Shown: positions 39,588-48,156 of the stretch, piece after piece
Layout: each line of letters begins with the position of its first letter
Numbering within the stretch: position 1 is the first letter of the stretch
Assembly: GCA_965246915.1 (NCBI GenBank)
Contig: CBDFGB010000010.1
Span: 1 to 64,000 of the forward strand
Direction: 5' to 3'
Source of the DNA: CAVRQM01 sp965246915
GTDB taxonomy: Bacteria > Pseudomonadota > Alphaproteobacteria > Acetobacterales > Acetobacteraceae
DNA length: 64,000 bases
Translations under genes and position numbers: made by a program
Notes under the pieces: model-generated
Databases searched by the model: none
What the model saw: only the letters and a program-made list of their open reading frames with translations
Told to the model about the DNA's origin: nothing

Positions 39588-40316
39588 TCACGTTTGGCCG
39601 TTGAGCCGGGCGGCCAGCGCGGGATCGAGACCGATGGTCTCGCGGCTGTCCGGCGCTGCGTAGCGCCCGGCGCGCACGTTCGGCAAGCGCAGCCGGACCA
39701 GCGCCTCGGCCAGCGCGACGGCGCACGAGACGCCCTCCAGCACCGGGACGGGCGCGTCGATGTTCGCGGCGATGCCAGCCATCACCGCGCCGATCAGCAC
39801 GATCACCTCCGCGTCCAGCCCTCGCGCGATCTCGGCGATCCTGTCCGCGACGACGCCGGGGTTGGCCAGAACGTCCTGCGGCGTGGCATCTGCGGCACGC
39901 ATCGCGAGACATCGTGAGGCAAGGCCATACGTCGTCATCTGGTCGCGAAGCATGGCGTTGCTGCGCCGCGACAGGGTGATGGTCGCGAACGTCCCGCCGA
40001 TGAGGCACGCCGTATGCAATGCCGCCTCGGTCAGTCCGACGACGGGAACCGGCAGCATTTCGCGCGCCGCTCGCACGCCGCTGTCGGTCGAAGCGGCGAC
40101 CACCACCGCGTCGCAGCCGCCCGCCTCGCGTGCCATGAGGTCGAGGGCCGCGTGTTCCGCGACGGCCAATTCGGCCCGGGTGCCGATCACCCGCGCGCCA
40201 AATCGCGCCGTCACGGCGATGATGTCCGTGCCAGGAGCCGCGACGTCGCGGGCCCGCGCGGCCACGAGGTCGGTGACCGCCTGCGTGGTGTTCGGATTGG
40301 CAAGGAGGAGGCGCAT
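39588..40316 (-). CDS. Asp/Glu/hydantoin racemase family protein lacking both catalytic cysteines
   Basis: 242 residues with the family architecture: MRLLLANPNTTQAVTDL, an acceptor loop ASTDSGVRAARE near 75-86 and VPVVGLTEAALH (90-101), then VIVLIGAVMAGIA (171-183). The two Cys residues that act as acid/base in these racemases should be at the positions of Ala75 and Gly176, and neither is Cys; no other cysteine lies in the loops. It may thus be a non-racemase, perhaps a decarboxylase-like or binding variant. First gene of a minus-strand operon with a DapA-like and a VOC protein. Confidence 0.8.
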   Translation of the reverse strand: MRLLLANPNTTQAVTDLVAARARDVAAPGTDIIAVTARFGARVIGTRAELAVAEHAALDLMAREAGGCDAVVVAASTDSGVRAAREMLPVPVVGLTEAALHTACLIGGTFATITLSRRSNAMLRDQMTTYGLASRCLAMRAADATPQDVLANPGVVADRIAEIARGLDAEVIVLIGAVMAGIAANIDAPVPVLEGVSCAVALAEALVRLRLPNVRAGRYAAPDSRETIGLDPALAARLNGQT

Positions 40317-40473
40317 GGAGCAGAACGATATAGCATCGCTCCGTGACGGTGGTCACGGCCGCGACCCGCGTGCCGCTGGGCAACACGATTTCGGGTCGCG
40401 AGCGGCAGGACCGGACCACCGGGCGGGAATGAAGATTCTGGCCGGCGCGCCGCCGCGTCTATAGGCTCGGGCC

Positions 40474-40653
40474 ATGACCTTCGATCCTCTCGCCTACGTC
40501 TCGGCCGTCGCCCCGGCGGTCGGCTTCGATCTCTCCCCGGACCGCCTGCGCGAGGTGGCGGAGGCCTTCGCCGTCGTGCTGCGCGTCGCCGCTCCGGCGC
40601 TCGCGATGGAGGTGCCGGCCGAGGTCGAACCCGCGCCCGTCTTTCGCGCGTGA
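40474..40653 (+). CDS. AtzG/HpxX-like small subunit (DUF4089)
   Basis: 59 residues: it starts with MTFDPLAYVSAVAPAVGFDLS and continues through DRLREVAEAFAVVLRVAAPALAMEV. This matches the DUF4089/AtzG pattern of a short helical protein that packs on the AtzE amidase and is needed for its assembly. The stop overlaps the start of that amidase (GTGA at 40650), so the two are translationally coupled. No clear ribosome binding site precedes the ATG (GGCTCGGGCC). It is so short that automatic callers may miss it; coupling and family match make it likely real. Confidence 0.85.
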   Translation: MTFDPLAYVSAVAPAVGFDLSPDRLREVAEAFAVVLRVAAPALAMEVPAEVEPAPVFRA

Positions 40654-42032
40654 CCGAAACGCCGACCGCCGCGGCCATCGCGGCGCAGGTGCGCGCGGGC
40701 GACATCAGCGCCGAGTCGGTGGTCCGGGGCAGCCTGGCGCGGATCGCGGCCCGCGATGGCGAGGTGGGCGCATTCACTGCCACCACGCCGGATCGCGCCA
40801 TCGCGCGCGCGAAAGCCATCGACGCGATGGTGACGCGGGGCGAAGATCCGGGGCCGCTGGCGGGCGTGCCGTTCGCGGCGAAGAACCTGTTCGACGTCGC
40901 CGGACAGGTCACCGTCGCCGGCAGCATCATCGAACGCCGCCGGGTGCCCGCCGAACGCGACGCGCACGCGGTGGCGGCGCTGGAGGCGGCGGGCGCGGTA
41001 TGCGTCGGCTGCCTGAACATGGACGAATACGCCTACGGCTTCACGACCGAGAACACCCATTACGGTCCCAGTCGCAACCCGCACGATCTCCGCCGCAGCG
41101 CCGGCGGGTCCTCGGGCGGGTCGAGTGCCGCCGTCGCGGCGGGGTTCGTGCCGATCTCGCTCGGCTCGGACACCAACGGGTCGATCAGGGTGCCGTCGTC
41201 GCTGTGCGGGCTGTGGGGGCTGAAACCGACTTACGGACGGCTGTCCCGCGCCGGTGCGTTCCCGTTCGTGCCGAGCCTTGATCACGTCGGCCCGTTCGCG
41301 CGAAGCGTGAGCGACCTCGCATCGGCCTATGACGCGTTGCAGGGGGCCGACCCCGAGGATCCCGCGCAGACGCAGCACACGGTCGACCCGGTCGGCGGCG
41401 TCCAGCCCCGCGCGCTGCGCGTGGCGCGCCTTGGCGGCCATTTCGGCAAGCACGGCACGGCCGCCGTCCAGGCGGCGGCCGACCGGGTCGCCGCGGCCCT
41501 CGGTGCGACGAAAACCGTGGAACTGGCGGACGCCGCGGCGGCACGTGCGGCAGCCTTCCTGGTCACCGCGGCCGAAGGGGCACGGCAGCATCTGCCGGAC
41601 CTGGTCGCGCGCGCGGCGGATTTCGAGCCGCTCAGCCGCGATCGGCTGATCGCCGGGGCGTTGCTGCCGGCGCAATGGATACTGCACGCCCAGAAGATCC
41701 GCACGGTTTTCCGCGCGCAAGCAGCGGCGCTATTGGCCGACTGGGATGTTCTCGTCGCGCCGGCCACGCCGACGCACGCCATGCCGCTCGGTCTGGACAT
41801 TTTGGACATCGACGGAGTCAGCATGCCGTTGCGGCCCTCCTTCGGCGTCTACACGCAGCCGATCAGCTTCATCGGCCTACCGGTCATCGCGGCCCCGGTG
41901 GCGGGCCCGGGGCTGCCGATCGGCGTGCAGCTCATCGCGGCCCCCTGGCGCGAGGAGGCGCTGTTCGCCGCCGCCCTCGCACTGGAACGGTCGGGCGTGT
42001 GCGCGAGCGTCGTGGCGCCGGGGTTCGCGTGA
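40650..42032 (+). CDS. AtzE/HpxY-like amidase of the amidase-signature family
   Basis: 460 residues. The Ser-cisSer-Lys triad is complete: Lys78 in PFAAKNLFD, Ser154 in SAGGSSGGSSA and Ser178 in GSDTNGSIRVP. GFTTENTHYGPSRNPHDL is typical of AtzE-type proteins. AtzE with AtzG hydrolyses 1-carboxybiuret in the cyanurate route; homologues HpxX/HpxY in Klebsiella are needed for oxalurate use. The start is GTG at 40650, overlapping atzG. No cyanuric acid or allophanate hydrolase is nearby, so the oxalurate/ureide reading is at least as good. Confidence 0.87.
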   Translation: MTETPTAAAIAAQVRAGDISAESVVRGSLARIAARDGEVGAFTATTPDRAIARAKAIDAMVTRGEDPGPLAGVPFAAKNLFDVAGQVTVAGSIIERRRVPAERDAHAVAALEAAGAVCVGCLNMDEYAYGFTTENTHYGPSRNPHDLRRSAGGSSGGSSAAVAAGFVPISLGSDTNGSIRVPSSLCGLWGLKPTYGRLSRAGAFPFVPSLDHVGPFARSVSDLASAYDALQGADPEDPAQTQHTVDPVGGVQPRALRVARLGGHFGKHGTAAVQAAADRVAAALGATKTVELADAAAARAAAFLVTAAEGARQHLPDLVARAADFEPLSRDRLIAGALLPAQWILHAQKIRTVFRAQAAALLADWDVLVAPATPTHAMPLGLDILDIDGVSMPLRPSFGVYTQPISFIGLPVIAAPVAGPGLPIGVQLIAAPWREEALFAAALALERSGVCASVVAPGFA

Positions 42033-42421
42033 TGGAGATCGATCGTCCGGACGTGGTGGCCGAGGTGCGGGCCGCATTCGAGCGCTACGAGACGGCGCTG
42101 GGGGAAAACGACACCGCGACGCTTGACGCGCTGTTCTGGGACGATGCCCGGACGATCCGATTCGGATTGTCGGAGAATTTGTATGGGATCGACCAGATCC
42201 GGGCGTTCCGCGCGGCGCGATCCCCGGCCGGCCTGACGCGGCGGTTGGGCGGCACCGTCATCACCTCCTTCGGCGGCGACTTCGCGACCGCGAGCACCCT
42301 AACGCAGCGCATCGACAGCGGCCGCACCGGACGGCAGATGCAAACCTGGGTGCGCGTGGGCGATGGCTGGAAGGTCGTCGCGGCGCATGTCTCGTGGCTG
42401 GACTTCGAGTTTCCGGCATGA
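42032..42421 (+). CDS. HpxZ/AtzH-like protein (DUF3225, SnoaL-like)
   Basis: 129 residues in the SnoaL/NTF2-like cone fold. FERYETALGENDTATLDALFWDDARTIRFG and the ENLYGIDQIRAFRAARS block are hallmarks of the HpxZ/AtzH family, and GGTVITSFGGDFATASTLTQR follows. AtzH has been reported to act on 1,3-dicarboxyurea; in Klebsiella hpxZ belongs to the oxalurate cluster. The start overlaps the preceding stop by one base (TGATG), so atzG-atzE-hpxZ is a single translational unit. Confidence 0.88.
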   Translation: MEIDRPDVVAEVRAAFERYETALGENDTATLDALFWDDARTIRFGLSENLYGIDQIRAFRAARSPAGLTRRLGGTVITSFGGDFATASTLTQRIDSGRTGRQMQTWVRVGDGWKVVAAHVSWLDFEFPA

Positions 42422-42431
42422 TGGGCGTCGC

Positions 42432-43307
42432 ATGATCGGCGTCGACTGGGGCACCAGCAGTTTTCGCGCATTTCGCATGGACGGCGGCGGCCGCGTGCTC
42501 GACCGCGTCGAGGTGCCGCGCGGCGTCATGACGGTGCTGGAGGGCGCATTCCCGGACACGCTGCGCGAGCTGATCGGGCCGTGGCTGGCCGATGGCGAAA
42601 CATCGGTGCTGATGGCCGGCATGGTCGGCAGCCGGCAGGGTTGGGTCGAGGCGCCCTACGTCCCCTGCCCGGCTGGGCCCGAGGCGCTTGCCGCCGCTCT
42701 GGTCGCCGCGCCGTTCGAGGGTGCTGCGGTATGGATCGTGCCCGGCCTGTCGGATCGCGACGCGGACGGGGTGCCGGAAGTGATGCGCGGCGAGGAGACG
42801 CAGCTGGCCGGCATCGCGGCGGCGGACGGGGTTGCCCAGGACGGCTTGGCGTGCCTGCCCGGCAGTCATGCGAAATGGGCGCGGATGCAGGGCGGCCTTG
42901 TCGCGAGCTTTACGACCTATCTCGGCGGCGAGACGTTTTCCGCGTTGCGCGCCGGCACGATCCTGGGGCGCACCATGCCCGAGGCGGCGCATGACGACGC
43001 CGCGTTCGCGCGCGGCGTGGCGCGGTCCGGCGCGGCCGGCCATCTGCTGCATCATCTGTTCGGCGTCCGCACGCAGATCCTGTTCGGCACGCTCGTCGAC
43101 ACTTCCGCCGCCTCGTATTTCTCAGGGCTGCTGATCGGTCACGAAGTCCGCGCCGCCATGCCGGCGGGCGCCGCCGTGCGGCTGATCGGCGCGGCCGCCT
43201 TGTGCGCACTGTATGCACAGGCCATCGGGATGTGCGGCGGCACGGCGGTCGTCGCGGACGAGGACGCGGCGGCGCGCGGCCTGTTCACGATCGGCAGGCT
43301 TGCATGA
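42432..43307 (+). CDS. dgoK: 2-dehydro-3-deoxygalactonokinase
   Basis: 291 residues, ASKHA fold. IGVDWGTSSFRAFRMD (2-17) is the phosphate-1 loop of DgoK and MVGSRQGWVEAPYV (about 64-77), LPGSHAKWARM (137-147) and TTYLGGETFSAL are family blocks. It phosphorylates 2-keto-3-deoxygalactonate at C6 in the De Ley-Doudoroff route of galactose breakdown. It follows hpxZ by 10 nt and overlaps dgoA as ATGA. The dehydratase dgoD is not in the window. Confidence 0.92.
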   Translation: MIGVDWGTSSFRAFRMDGGGRVLDRVEVPRGVMTVLEGAFPDTLRELIGPWLADGETSVLMAGMVGSRQGWVEAPYVPCPAGPEALAAALVAAPFEGAAVWIVPGLSDRDADGVPEVMRGEETQLAGIAAADGVAQDGLACLPGSHAKWARMQGGLVASFTTYLGGETFSALRAGTILGRTMPEAAHDDAAFARGVARSGAAGHLLHHLFGVRTQILFGTLVDTSAASYFSGLLIGHEVRAAMPAGAAVRLIGAAALCALYAQAIGMCGGTAVVADEDAAARGLFTIGRLA

Positions 43308-43954
43308 CGCTGCGCGAATGGCTCGGGCGCTGCCCGCTGGTGGCGATCCTGCGCGGGGTGAAGCCGGACGAGGTTGTCTCGATCGGCGACGCGCTGCAGG
43401 CGGCCGGCATCGCCATCATCGAGGTGCCGCTGAACTCGCCGCAGCCGGTCGACAGCATCCGCCGGCTGGTGGCCCGGTTCGGCGATCGGCTGCTGATCGG
43501 TGCGGGCACGGTCATGACGCCCGACCAGGTGGACGAGCTGGCGGCATTCGGCGCGCGGCTGATCGTGACGCCGCATGCCGCGGTCGACGTGGTGCGGCGG
43601 GCAAAGCATCACGGCATGATCGCCTGTCCAGGGTTCGCCACTCCCACCGAGGCCTTCGCGCTGATCGCGGCCGGCGCGGACGGTATCAAGCTGTTTCCAG
43701 CCGAGGCCTTCAGCCCGGCGGTGCTGCGGGGCATCCGCGCGGTGCTGCCGCCGGAGGTGCCGGTGCTGCCGGTGGGCGGGATCGACGCGGACAACATGCG
43801 GCCATGGCTGCAGGCCGGGGCGGCAGGGTTCGGCATCGGCGGTTCGATCTTCCGCCCCGGCGACAGCGCCGAGATCGTGACGGCCAAGGCGGCGGCCTTG
43901 CTCGCGGGCCTGCGAACGCCGGCCCACGGCGAGCCTCGTCTTGACGTTTCGTAG
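43304..43954 (+). CDS. dgoA: 2-dehydro-3-deoxy-6-phosphogalactonate aldolase
   Basis: 216 residues, KDPG/KDPGal aldolase TIM barrel. CPLVAILRGVKPDEV at 10-24 is the conserved start, where Glu/Arg bind the carboxylate; the Schiff-base lysine lies in GADGIKLFPAEAF. It splits KDPGal to pyruvate and glyceraldehyde-3-phosphate, completing the step started by DgoK. DgoA is favoured over Eda by the direct coupling to dgoK (ATGA) and by the AGADGIKLFPA context. Confidence 0.92.
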   Translation: MTLREWLGRCPLVAILRGVKPDEVVSIGDALQAAGIAIIEVPLNSPQPVDSIRRLVARFGDRLLIGAGTVMTPDQVDELAAFGARLIVTPHAAVDVVRRAKHHGMIACPGFATPTEAFALIAAGADGIKLFPAEAFSPAVLRGIRAVLPPEVPVLPVGGIDADNMRPWLQAGAAGFGIGGSIFRPGDSAEIVTAKAAALLAGLRTPAHGEPRLDVS

Positions 43955-44001
43955 CTGTCCAAGCACACCGCCTCACTGCTATCCCGAACTGGACAGGTCT
44001 C

Positions 44002-44691
44002 GTGGCCGTCAACGCGCAATACAACGTGGCGAAGCCTGATTCGCTGCCGGTCCGGATCGCCGCGTATCAGCGCCGCCGGATGTTCGAGGCGTTCATGCGA
44101 TGGACGGATGTCTCGGCCGCCGACACGCTGCTCGACGTGGGCGCGACCAGCGACCGGTCCTACGCCCATTCGAATTATTTCGAGGCTTGGTTCCCGGACA
44201 AAAGCCGCATCACCGCTGTCGGAATCGACGACGCGCATTTCCTCGAGGCGCAGTATCCAGGCCTGCGCTATGTCCAAGCCGACGCGCGCGACCTGCCGTT
44301 TCCCGACGCCTCGTTCGATCACGTGCATTCGAGCGCGGTGCTCGAGCATGTCGGCAGCCGCGACCGCCAGGCGACATTTTTGGCGCAGCTCTGGCGGGTG
44401 ACGCGCAAAAGCCTGTTCGTAACGACGCCGAATCGCTGGTTCCCGGTCGAGTTTCACACGGTATTGCCGGTGCTGCACTGGCTGCCGCCGCCGATGTTTC
44501 GCCGCACCCTCCGCGTGTTCGGCAAGGACTTCTTCGCCGACGAGGACAACCTCAATTTGCTGACCCGCGCGGAATTGCTTGCCCTGGCGGGGCGGGTGGG
44601 CATCGAAGGGGCCGCGGTGCGCAGCGTCGCGCTCGGCGGTTGGCCGACCAACCTTCTGCTGGTCGCGACACGATCGGGCGCGGAGGCCTAG
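44002..44691 (+). CDS. SAM-dependent methyltransferase of a glycosylation cassette
   Basis: 229 residues. The Methyltransf_11 core is DTLLDVGATSDRSYA, a loop variant in which the usual GxGxG is GATSD, then VGIDDAHF, YVQADARDLPFPDASFD and SSAVLEHVGSRDRQ. The C-terminal part has HTVLPVLHWLPPPMFRR and a GRVGIEG end. GTG start at 44002. A membrane glycosyltransferase follows at once, so it may modify a sugar-lipid or its precursor. Confidence 0.82.
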   Translation: MAVNAQYNVAKPDSLPVRIAAYQRRRMFEAFMRWTDVSAADTLLDVGATSDRSYAHSNYFEAWFPDKSRITAVGIDDAHFLEAQYPGLRYVQADARDLPFPDASFDHVHSSAVLEHVGSRDRQATFLAQLWRVTRKSLFVTTPNRWFPVEFHTVLPVLHWLPPPMFRRTLRVFGKDFFADEDNLNLLTRAELLALAGRVGIEGAAVRSVALGGWPTNLLLVATRSGAEA

Positions 44692-45927
44692 ATGACGATC
44701 GTAACAGCGGAAACCCTTTCCCCACCGACGGCGTCGGCGCGGACCGGCGAGGACTGCGAACTGACGATCCTGATGCCCTGCCTGAACGAGGCGGAGACCC
44801 TCGCCATCTGCATCGACAAGGCGATGGCGTATCTGCGGCGGTCGAAAATTGCCGGCGAGGTGGTGATCGCCGACAACGGGAGCACCGATGGCTCCCAGGC
44901 AATCGCCACGGCGCATGGCGCGCGGGTCGTGCCGATCGAGACGCGCGGCTATGGCGCGGCCCTGATCGGCGGCATCGCGGCCGCCCGGGGTCGCTACGTG
45001 ATCATGGGCGACAGCGACGACAGCTACGATTTCTCGGCGCTCGACGCCTTCGTCGACCGCCTGCGACAGGGCTTCGATCTGGTGATGGGCAACCGCTTCC
45101 AGGGCGGCATCAGGCCGGGCGCGATGCCGAAGCTCCATCGTTACTTGGGCAATCCGGTTCTGACCACGATCGGCCGGCTGTTCTTCCACAGCCCCTGCGG
45201 CGACTTTCATTGCGGGCTGCGCGGCTTCGACCGTGCGGCGATCCTCGGCCTTGGGCTGCGCGCGACCGGCATGGAATTCGCGAGCGAAATGGTCGTGAAA
45301 GCCACGGTGCACGAGCTTCGGGTGACCGAGGTGCCGACGATCCTTTGGCCGGACGGACGCTCGCGCGCGCCGCACCTGCGCAGCTGGCGCGACGGCTGGC
45401 GGCATCTGCGGTTCCTGCTGCTGTTCTGCCCGCGCGGATTGTTCCTGTATCCCGGGATCTCGATGTTCGCCGCGGGCCTGCTGATCGCGATCTGGCTGCT
45501 GCCGGGACCCGGCCGATTCGCCGGCGTGACGTTCGACATCCACACGCTGTTGTATGGGGCGGTGCTCATGCTTGCGGGAACCCAGTCGATCGCGTTCTGG
45601 GTGTTCGCCAAGATTTATGGGGCACGCGAGGGCATCGTGCCGCCCGATCCCACCTTCGCGCGCGTGTTGCGCCGATGCTCGCTCGAGATGCTGCTGATCC
45701 TCTCCGGCCTGCTGCTGCTCGGTGGCGTCGCGCTCGGCGTCGTCGCGTTCGGATCCTGGCAGTCCGAGGCGTTCGGCGCGATGGATCCGGACCGCACGAT
45801 GCGGCTCGCGCTGCCGTCGGCGACACTGATCCTGCTCGCCTTCCAGCTTGCCTACAGTGGTTTCTTCGCGGCCCTGCTGGACGTGACCGGAACGCCGATC
45901 AAGGTGGGCGGGAACGGACCGGGATGA
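44692..45927 (+). CDS. Family 2 glycosyltransferase with C-terminal membrane helices
   Basis: 411 residues. The GT-A domain has LTILMPCLNEAETL (24-37), IADNGSTDGSQ and the metal-binding MGDSDDSYDFSA, which resembles dolichyl- or polyprenyl-phosphate mannose synthases. Four hydrophobic segments follow at about 240-262, 283-308, 325-345 and 367-390. It would transfer a sugar from a nucleotide donor to polyprenyl phosphate or a lipid in the inner membrane. It begins one base after the methyltransferase stop and overlaps the next gene (ATGA). Confidence 0.88.
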   Translation: MTIVTAETLSPPTASARTGEDCELTILMPCLNEAETLAICIDKAMAYLRRSKIAGEVVIADNGSTDGSQAIATAHGARVVPIETRGYGAALIGGIAAARGRYVIMGDSDDSYDFSALDAFVDRLRQGFDLVMGNRFQGGIRPGAMPKLHRYLGNPVLTTIGRLFFHSPCGDFHCGLRGFDRAAILGLGLRATGMEFASEMVVKATVHELRVTEVPTILWPDGRSRAPHLRSWRDGWRHLRFLLLFCPRGLFLYPGISMFAAGLLIAIWLLPGPGRFAGVTFDIHTLLYGAVLMLAGTQSIAFWVFAKIYGAREGIVPPDPTFARVLRRCSLEMLLILSGLLLLGGVALGVVAFGSWQSEAFGAMDPDRTMRLALPSATLILLAFQLAYSGFFAALLDVTGTPIKVGGNGPG

Positions 45928-46331
45928 GCAGCGTGAGGCCGACAGACCTCGTGGCGCTCGCCCTGTTCACGAGCATGCTGGCGATGGGCCAGGGACTGTT
46001 CAAGCGGGCGGGCCTGGCGATACGCGGCCATGACGCGGCCGGCGCGGCGGCGGCGCTGCTGACCCTGCCGACATTCTACGCGGCTCTGGCGCTCTATGGC
46101 GGGGCCACGATCCTCTGGATCTGGATCCTCTCGAGGGTGCCGCTGTCGCAGGCCTATCCCTGGGTCGCGGTCGGCACGGTCATCGTGCCGCTGATCGGGG
46201 TGGTCGCCTTCGGCGAACGCGTCTCGCCAGTGTTTTGGCTGGGCACCGCGCTGATCGTCGGCGGCATCTGGCTCACCCAGCTCGGCGTGGTCGCACCCGC
46301 CGACGATCCGCGAATCGCCGAGGCCCCATAG
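45924..46331 (+). CDS. EamA/ArnE-type small membrane protein, putative lipid-sugar flippase
   Basis: 135 residues, four membrane helices, SMR-like. The conserved SRVPLSQAYPWVAVGTVIVPLIGVVAFGE matches EamA/ArnE subunits, which flip undecaprenyl-linked aminoarabinose to the periplasm. Next to a polyprenyl-type glycosyltransferase it likely exports the linked sugar. The ATG overlaps the glycosyltransferase stop. Last gene of the three-gene cassette; a homodimer is implied since no second subunit gene is present. Confidence 0.85.
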   Translation: MSSVRPTDLVALALFTSMLAMGQGLFKRAGLAIRGHDAAGAAAALLTLPTFYAALALYGGATILWIWILSRVPLSQAYPWVAVGTVIVPLIGVVAFGERVSPVFWLGTALIVGGIWLTQLGVVAPADDPRIAEAP

Positions 46332-46441
46332 GAATGTCGTCCGCCGGCGCCCTTTTGATCCGACTTCGTGACACCATTGAGCGACCGCCCCGGCGTGACC
46401 GGCGACGGGGACCGGCGGTCACCACGGTCGGAAGGCTTCAA

Positions 46442-47977
46442 ATGCGCGCGCTTTTCGCACTCAGCATCCTGGCGTTCGGGCTCGCCGGTCCCGTCCTCGC
46501 GCAGGACGACGGCAGCCGGGCCAAGGTCCTGGCCGCCCTTGCGGAACTGGAGCGGCTGGCGCGCGAGCAGGTCGAGACGGGCGGCGTGCCGGGCCTGTCC
46601 ATCGCGGTCGTGCATCGCGACGAGGTCGTCTATGCCAAGGGCTTCGGCGTCCGCGAGGTCGGCAAGTCAGAGGCGGTCGACGCCGACACGGTCTTTCAAC
46701 TCGCGTCCTGCTCGAAGCCGATCGCTTCGACGGTGGTGGCAGCGCTGGTGGGCGACGGCAAACTCGCCTGGGACTCCCGGATCGCCGAGATCGATCCGTC
46801 GTTCCAGCTGCACGACCCCTATCCCAGCGCGGACGTGACCGTCGCCGACCTGTTCGCCCACCGCAGCGGCCTCCCGGGGGCCGCCGGCAACGAGCTCGAG
46901 CAAATCGGCTACGACCGGGCGGAGATCCTGCGGCGCTTGCGCCTCGTGCCGCCCTCGAGCAGCTTTCGCGCCGGCTATTCCTACAGCAATTTCGGCCTGA
47001 CCGCCGGCGCGGTCGCCGCCGCGCACGCAGCCGGGTCGACCTGGGACGACGTCGCCGAGGAACGCCTGTTCAAGCCGCTGCGGATGGGTGCGACCAGCGC
47101 GCGGTATGCTGACTTCATCGCCCGCACCGATCGCGCCGCGCTGCATGTCCGCGTCGACGGGCACTGGGCAGCCGCGGCTCGGCGGAATGCCGACGCCCAA
47201 TCGCCGGCCGGCGGGGTCAGCTCGTCGGCACGCGACATGGCGCAATGGCTGCGGCTGCAACTAAGCGGCGGGATGCTCGGTCCCGACCGCATCGTGCAGG
47301 CGGCCGCCCTCGCGCGAACGCACGAGCCGGTGTTCGCGCGCGGCGACAATCCGGTCAGCGGCGCGCCCAGTTTCTACGGGCTCGGATGGGCCGTCGACTA
47401 CGGCGCGGGCGGGGTCGTCTGGAGCCATGCCGGCGCCTTCAGCCAGGGGGCGCGCACCATGGTCGCCCTCTCGCCCGGCGATCGGCTCGGCATCGTGATC
47501 CTAAGCAATGCGTTTCCCACCGGCGTGCCGGACGCCCTGGCCGGGCTGTTCCTCGATCTCGCGCACGGCGAGCACCCGCCGGCGGCCGAACGCATCGCGC
47601 AGTGGAACCTTTTGTACGAGGGCCTGTTCGCTCCCGCCGTCGCGGCCGCCCAGGCCACGTTCGGCACGCCTCGCCCGGACGCCGCGGCGGCGCTTCCGGC
47701 CTCGGCCTATCTCGGCGCGTATGCCAACGCGTATATCGGCACGGCGAGGATCGTCGAGGCTGACGGCGTGCTGCGGTTGCGCCTCGGCCCCGGACGCGGG
47801 GTCGACGTCCCGCTGCGTCATCACGAACGTGACGTCTTCAGCGTCGCCATGTCGCCGGAAATTCCCGAGGCGCGAAGTGCCGTGAGTTTCCGGATCGGCG
47901 CCGACGGCCGGGCCGAGGCCGTTACCATCGAGGCGGTGGACGACGTCGGGCTGGGGACGCTTCGCCGCACCGACTGA
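46442..47977 (+). CDS. Beta-lactamase-family serine hydrolase, exported
   Basis: 511 residues. Signal peptide 1-20 (cleaved before QDDG). The penicillin-binding-protein/AmpC motifs are SxxK (Ser89 to Lys92, in ASCSKP), the Y-x-N motif Tyr181-Ser-Asn183 and SHAGAF as the third motif (HxG type). A C-terminal extension of about 120 residues contains a beta-rich lipocalin-like domain (ASAYLGAYANAYIG onward). Class C-like esterases and D-aminopeptidases share this plan; true beta-lactam resistance is not implied. Convincing start at 46442 with GGAAGG upstream. The 110-nt gap before it is empty. Confidence 0.88.
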   Translation: MRALFALSILAFGLAGPVLAQDDGSRAKVLAALAELERLAREQVETGGVPGLSIAVVHRDEVVYAKGFGVREVGKSEAVDADTVFQLASCSKPIASTVVAALVGDGKLAWDSRIAEIDPSFQLHDPYPSADVTVADLFAHRSGLPGAAGNELEQIGYDRAEILRRLRLVPPSSSFRAGYSYSNFGLTAGAVAAAHAAGSTWDDVAEERLFKPLRMGATSARYADFIARTDRAALHVRVDGHWAAAARRNADAQSPAGGVSSSARDMAQWLRLQLSGGMLGPDRIVQAAALARTHEPVFARGDNPVSGAPSFYGLGWAVDYGAGGVVWSHAGAFSQGARTMVALSPGDRLGIVILSNAFPTGVPDALAGLFLDLAHGEHPPAAERIAQWNLLYEGLFAPAVAAAQATFGTPRPDAAAALPASAYLGAYANAYIGTARIVEADGVLRLRLGPGRGVDVPLRHHERDVFSVAMSPEIPEARSAVSFRIGADGRAEAVTIEAVDDVGLGTLRRTD

Positions 47978-48023
47978 TCCGGCGATCGCGTTCACGTTCA
48001 TAAAACGTTGAATTGCGCGCGGA

Positions 48024-48067
48024 TTGCCGGCTCGACTAATGCTCTGCTCACGGTTGCGTGACGGCAA
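48024..48067 (+). repeat. Bulged hairpin in the gap before the AIDA-repeat gene
   Basis: TTGCCG (48024-48029) and TCACG (48048-48052) together pair with CGTGACGGCAA (48057-48067), leaving an 18-nt bulge and a GTTG loop. It lies 47 nt after the serine-hydrolase stop and 90 nt before the next gene. It may be a terminator without a T-tract or a leader element. The rest of the 179-nt gap shows no clear promoter. Confidence 0.35.
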
Positions 48068-48156
48068 AGCCTCTCGCCGCGCGGATAGTGGCCGTTCGAT
48101 GGGAATTGTCGAAAAAGACGTTGAGTGGGCTTTGCAGGACAGGGTGAACGCGCGCG

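Noticed and set aside
43609..45543. 644-codon minus-strand frame opposite the dgoA/methyltransferase/glycosyltransferase genes
   Set aside because: No domain, biased composition, and all three genes on the other strand are convincing.
44100..45923. Open frame of over 600 codons ahead of the EamA-like gene
   Set aside because: It lies out of phase over the methyltransferase and glycosyltransferase, which have clear motifs; only the last 135 codons are the real gene.
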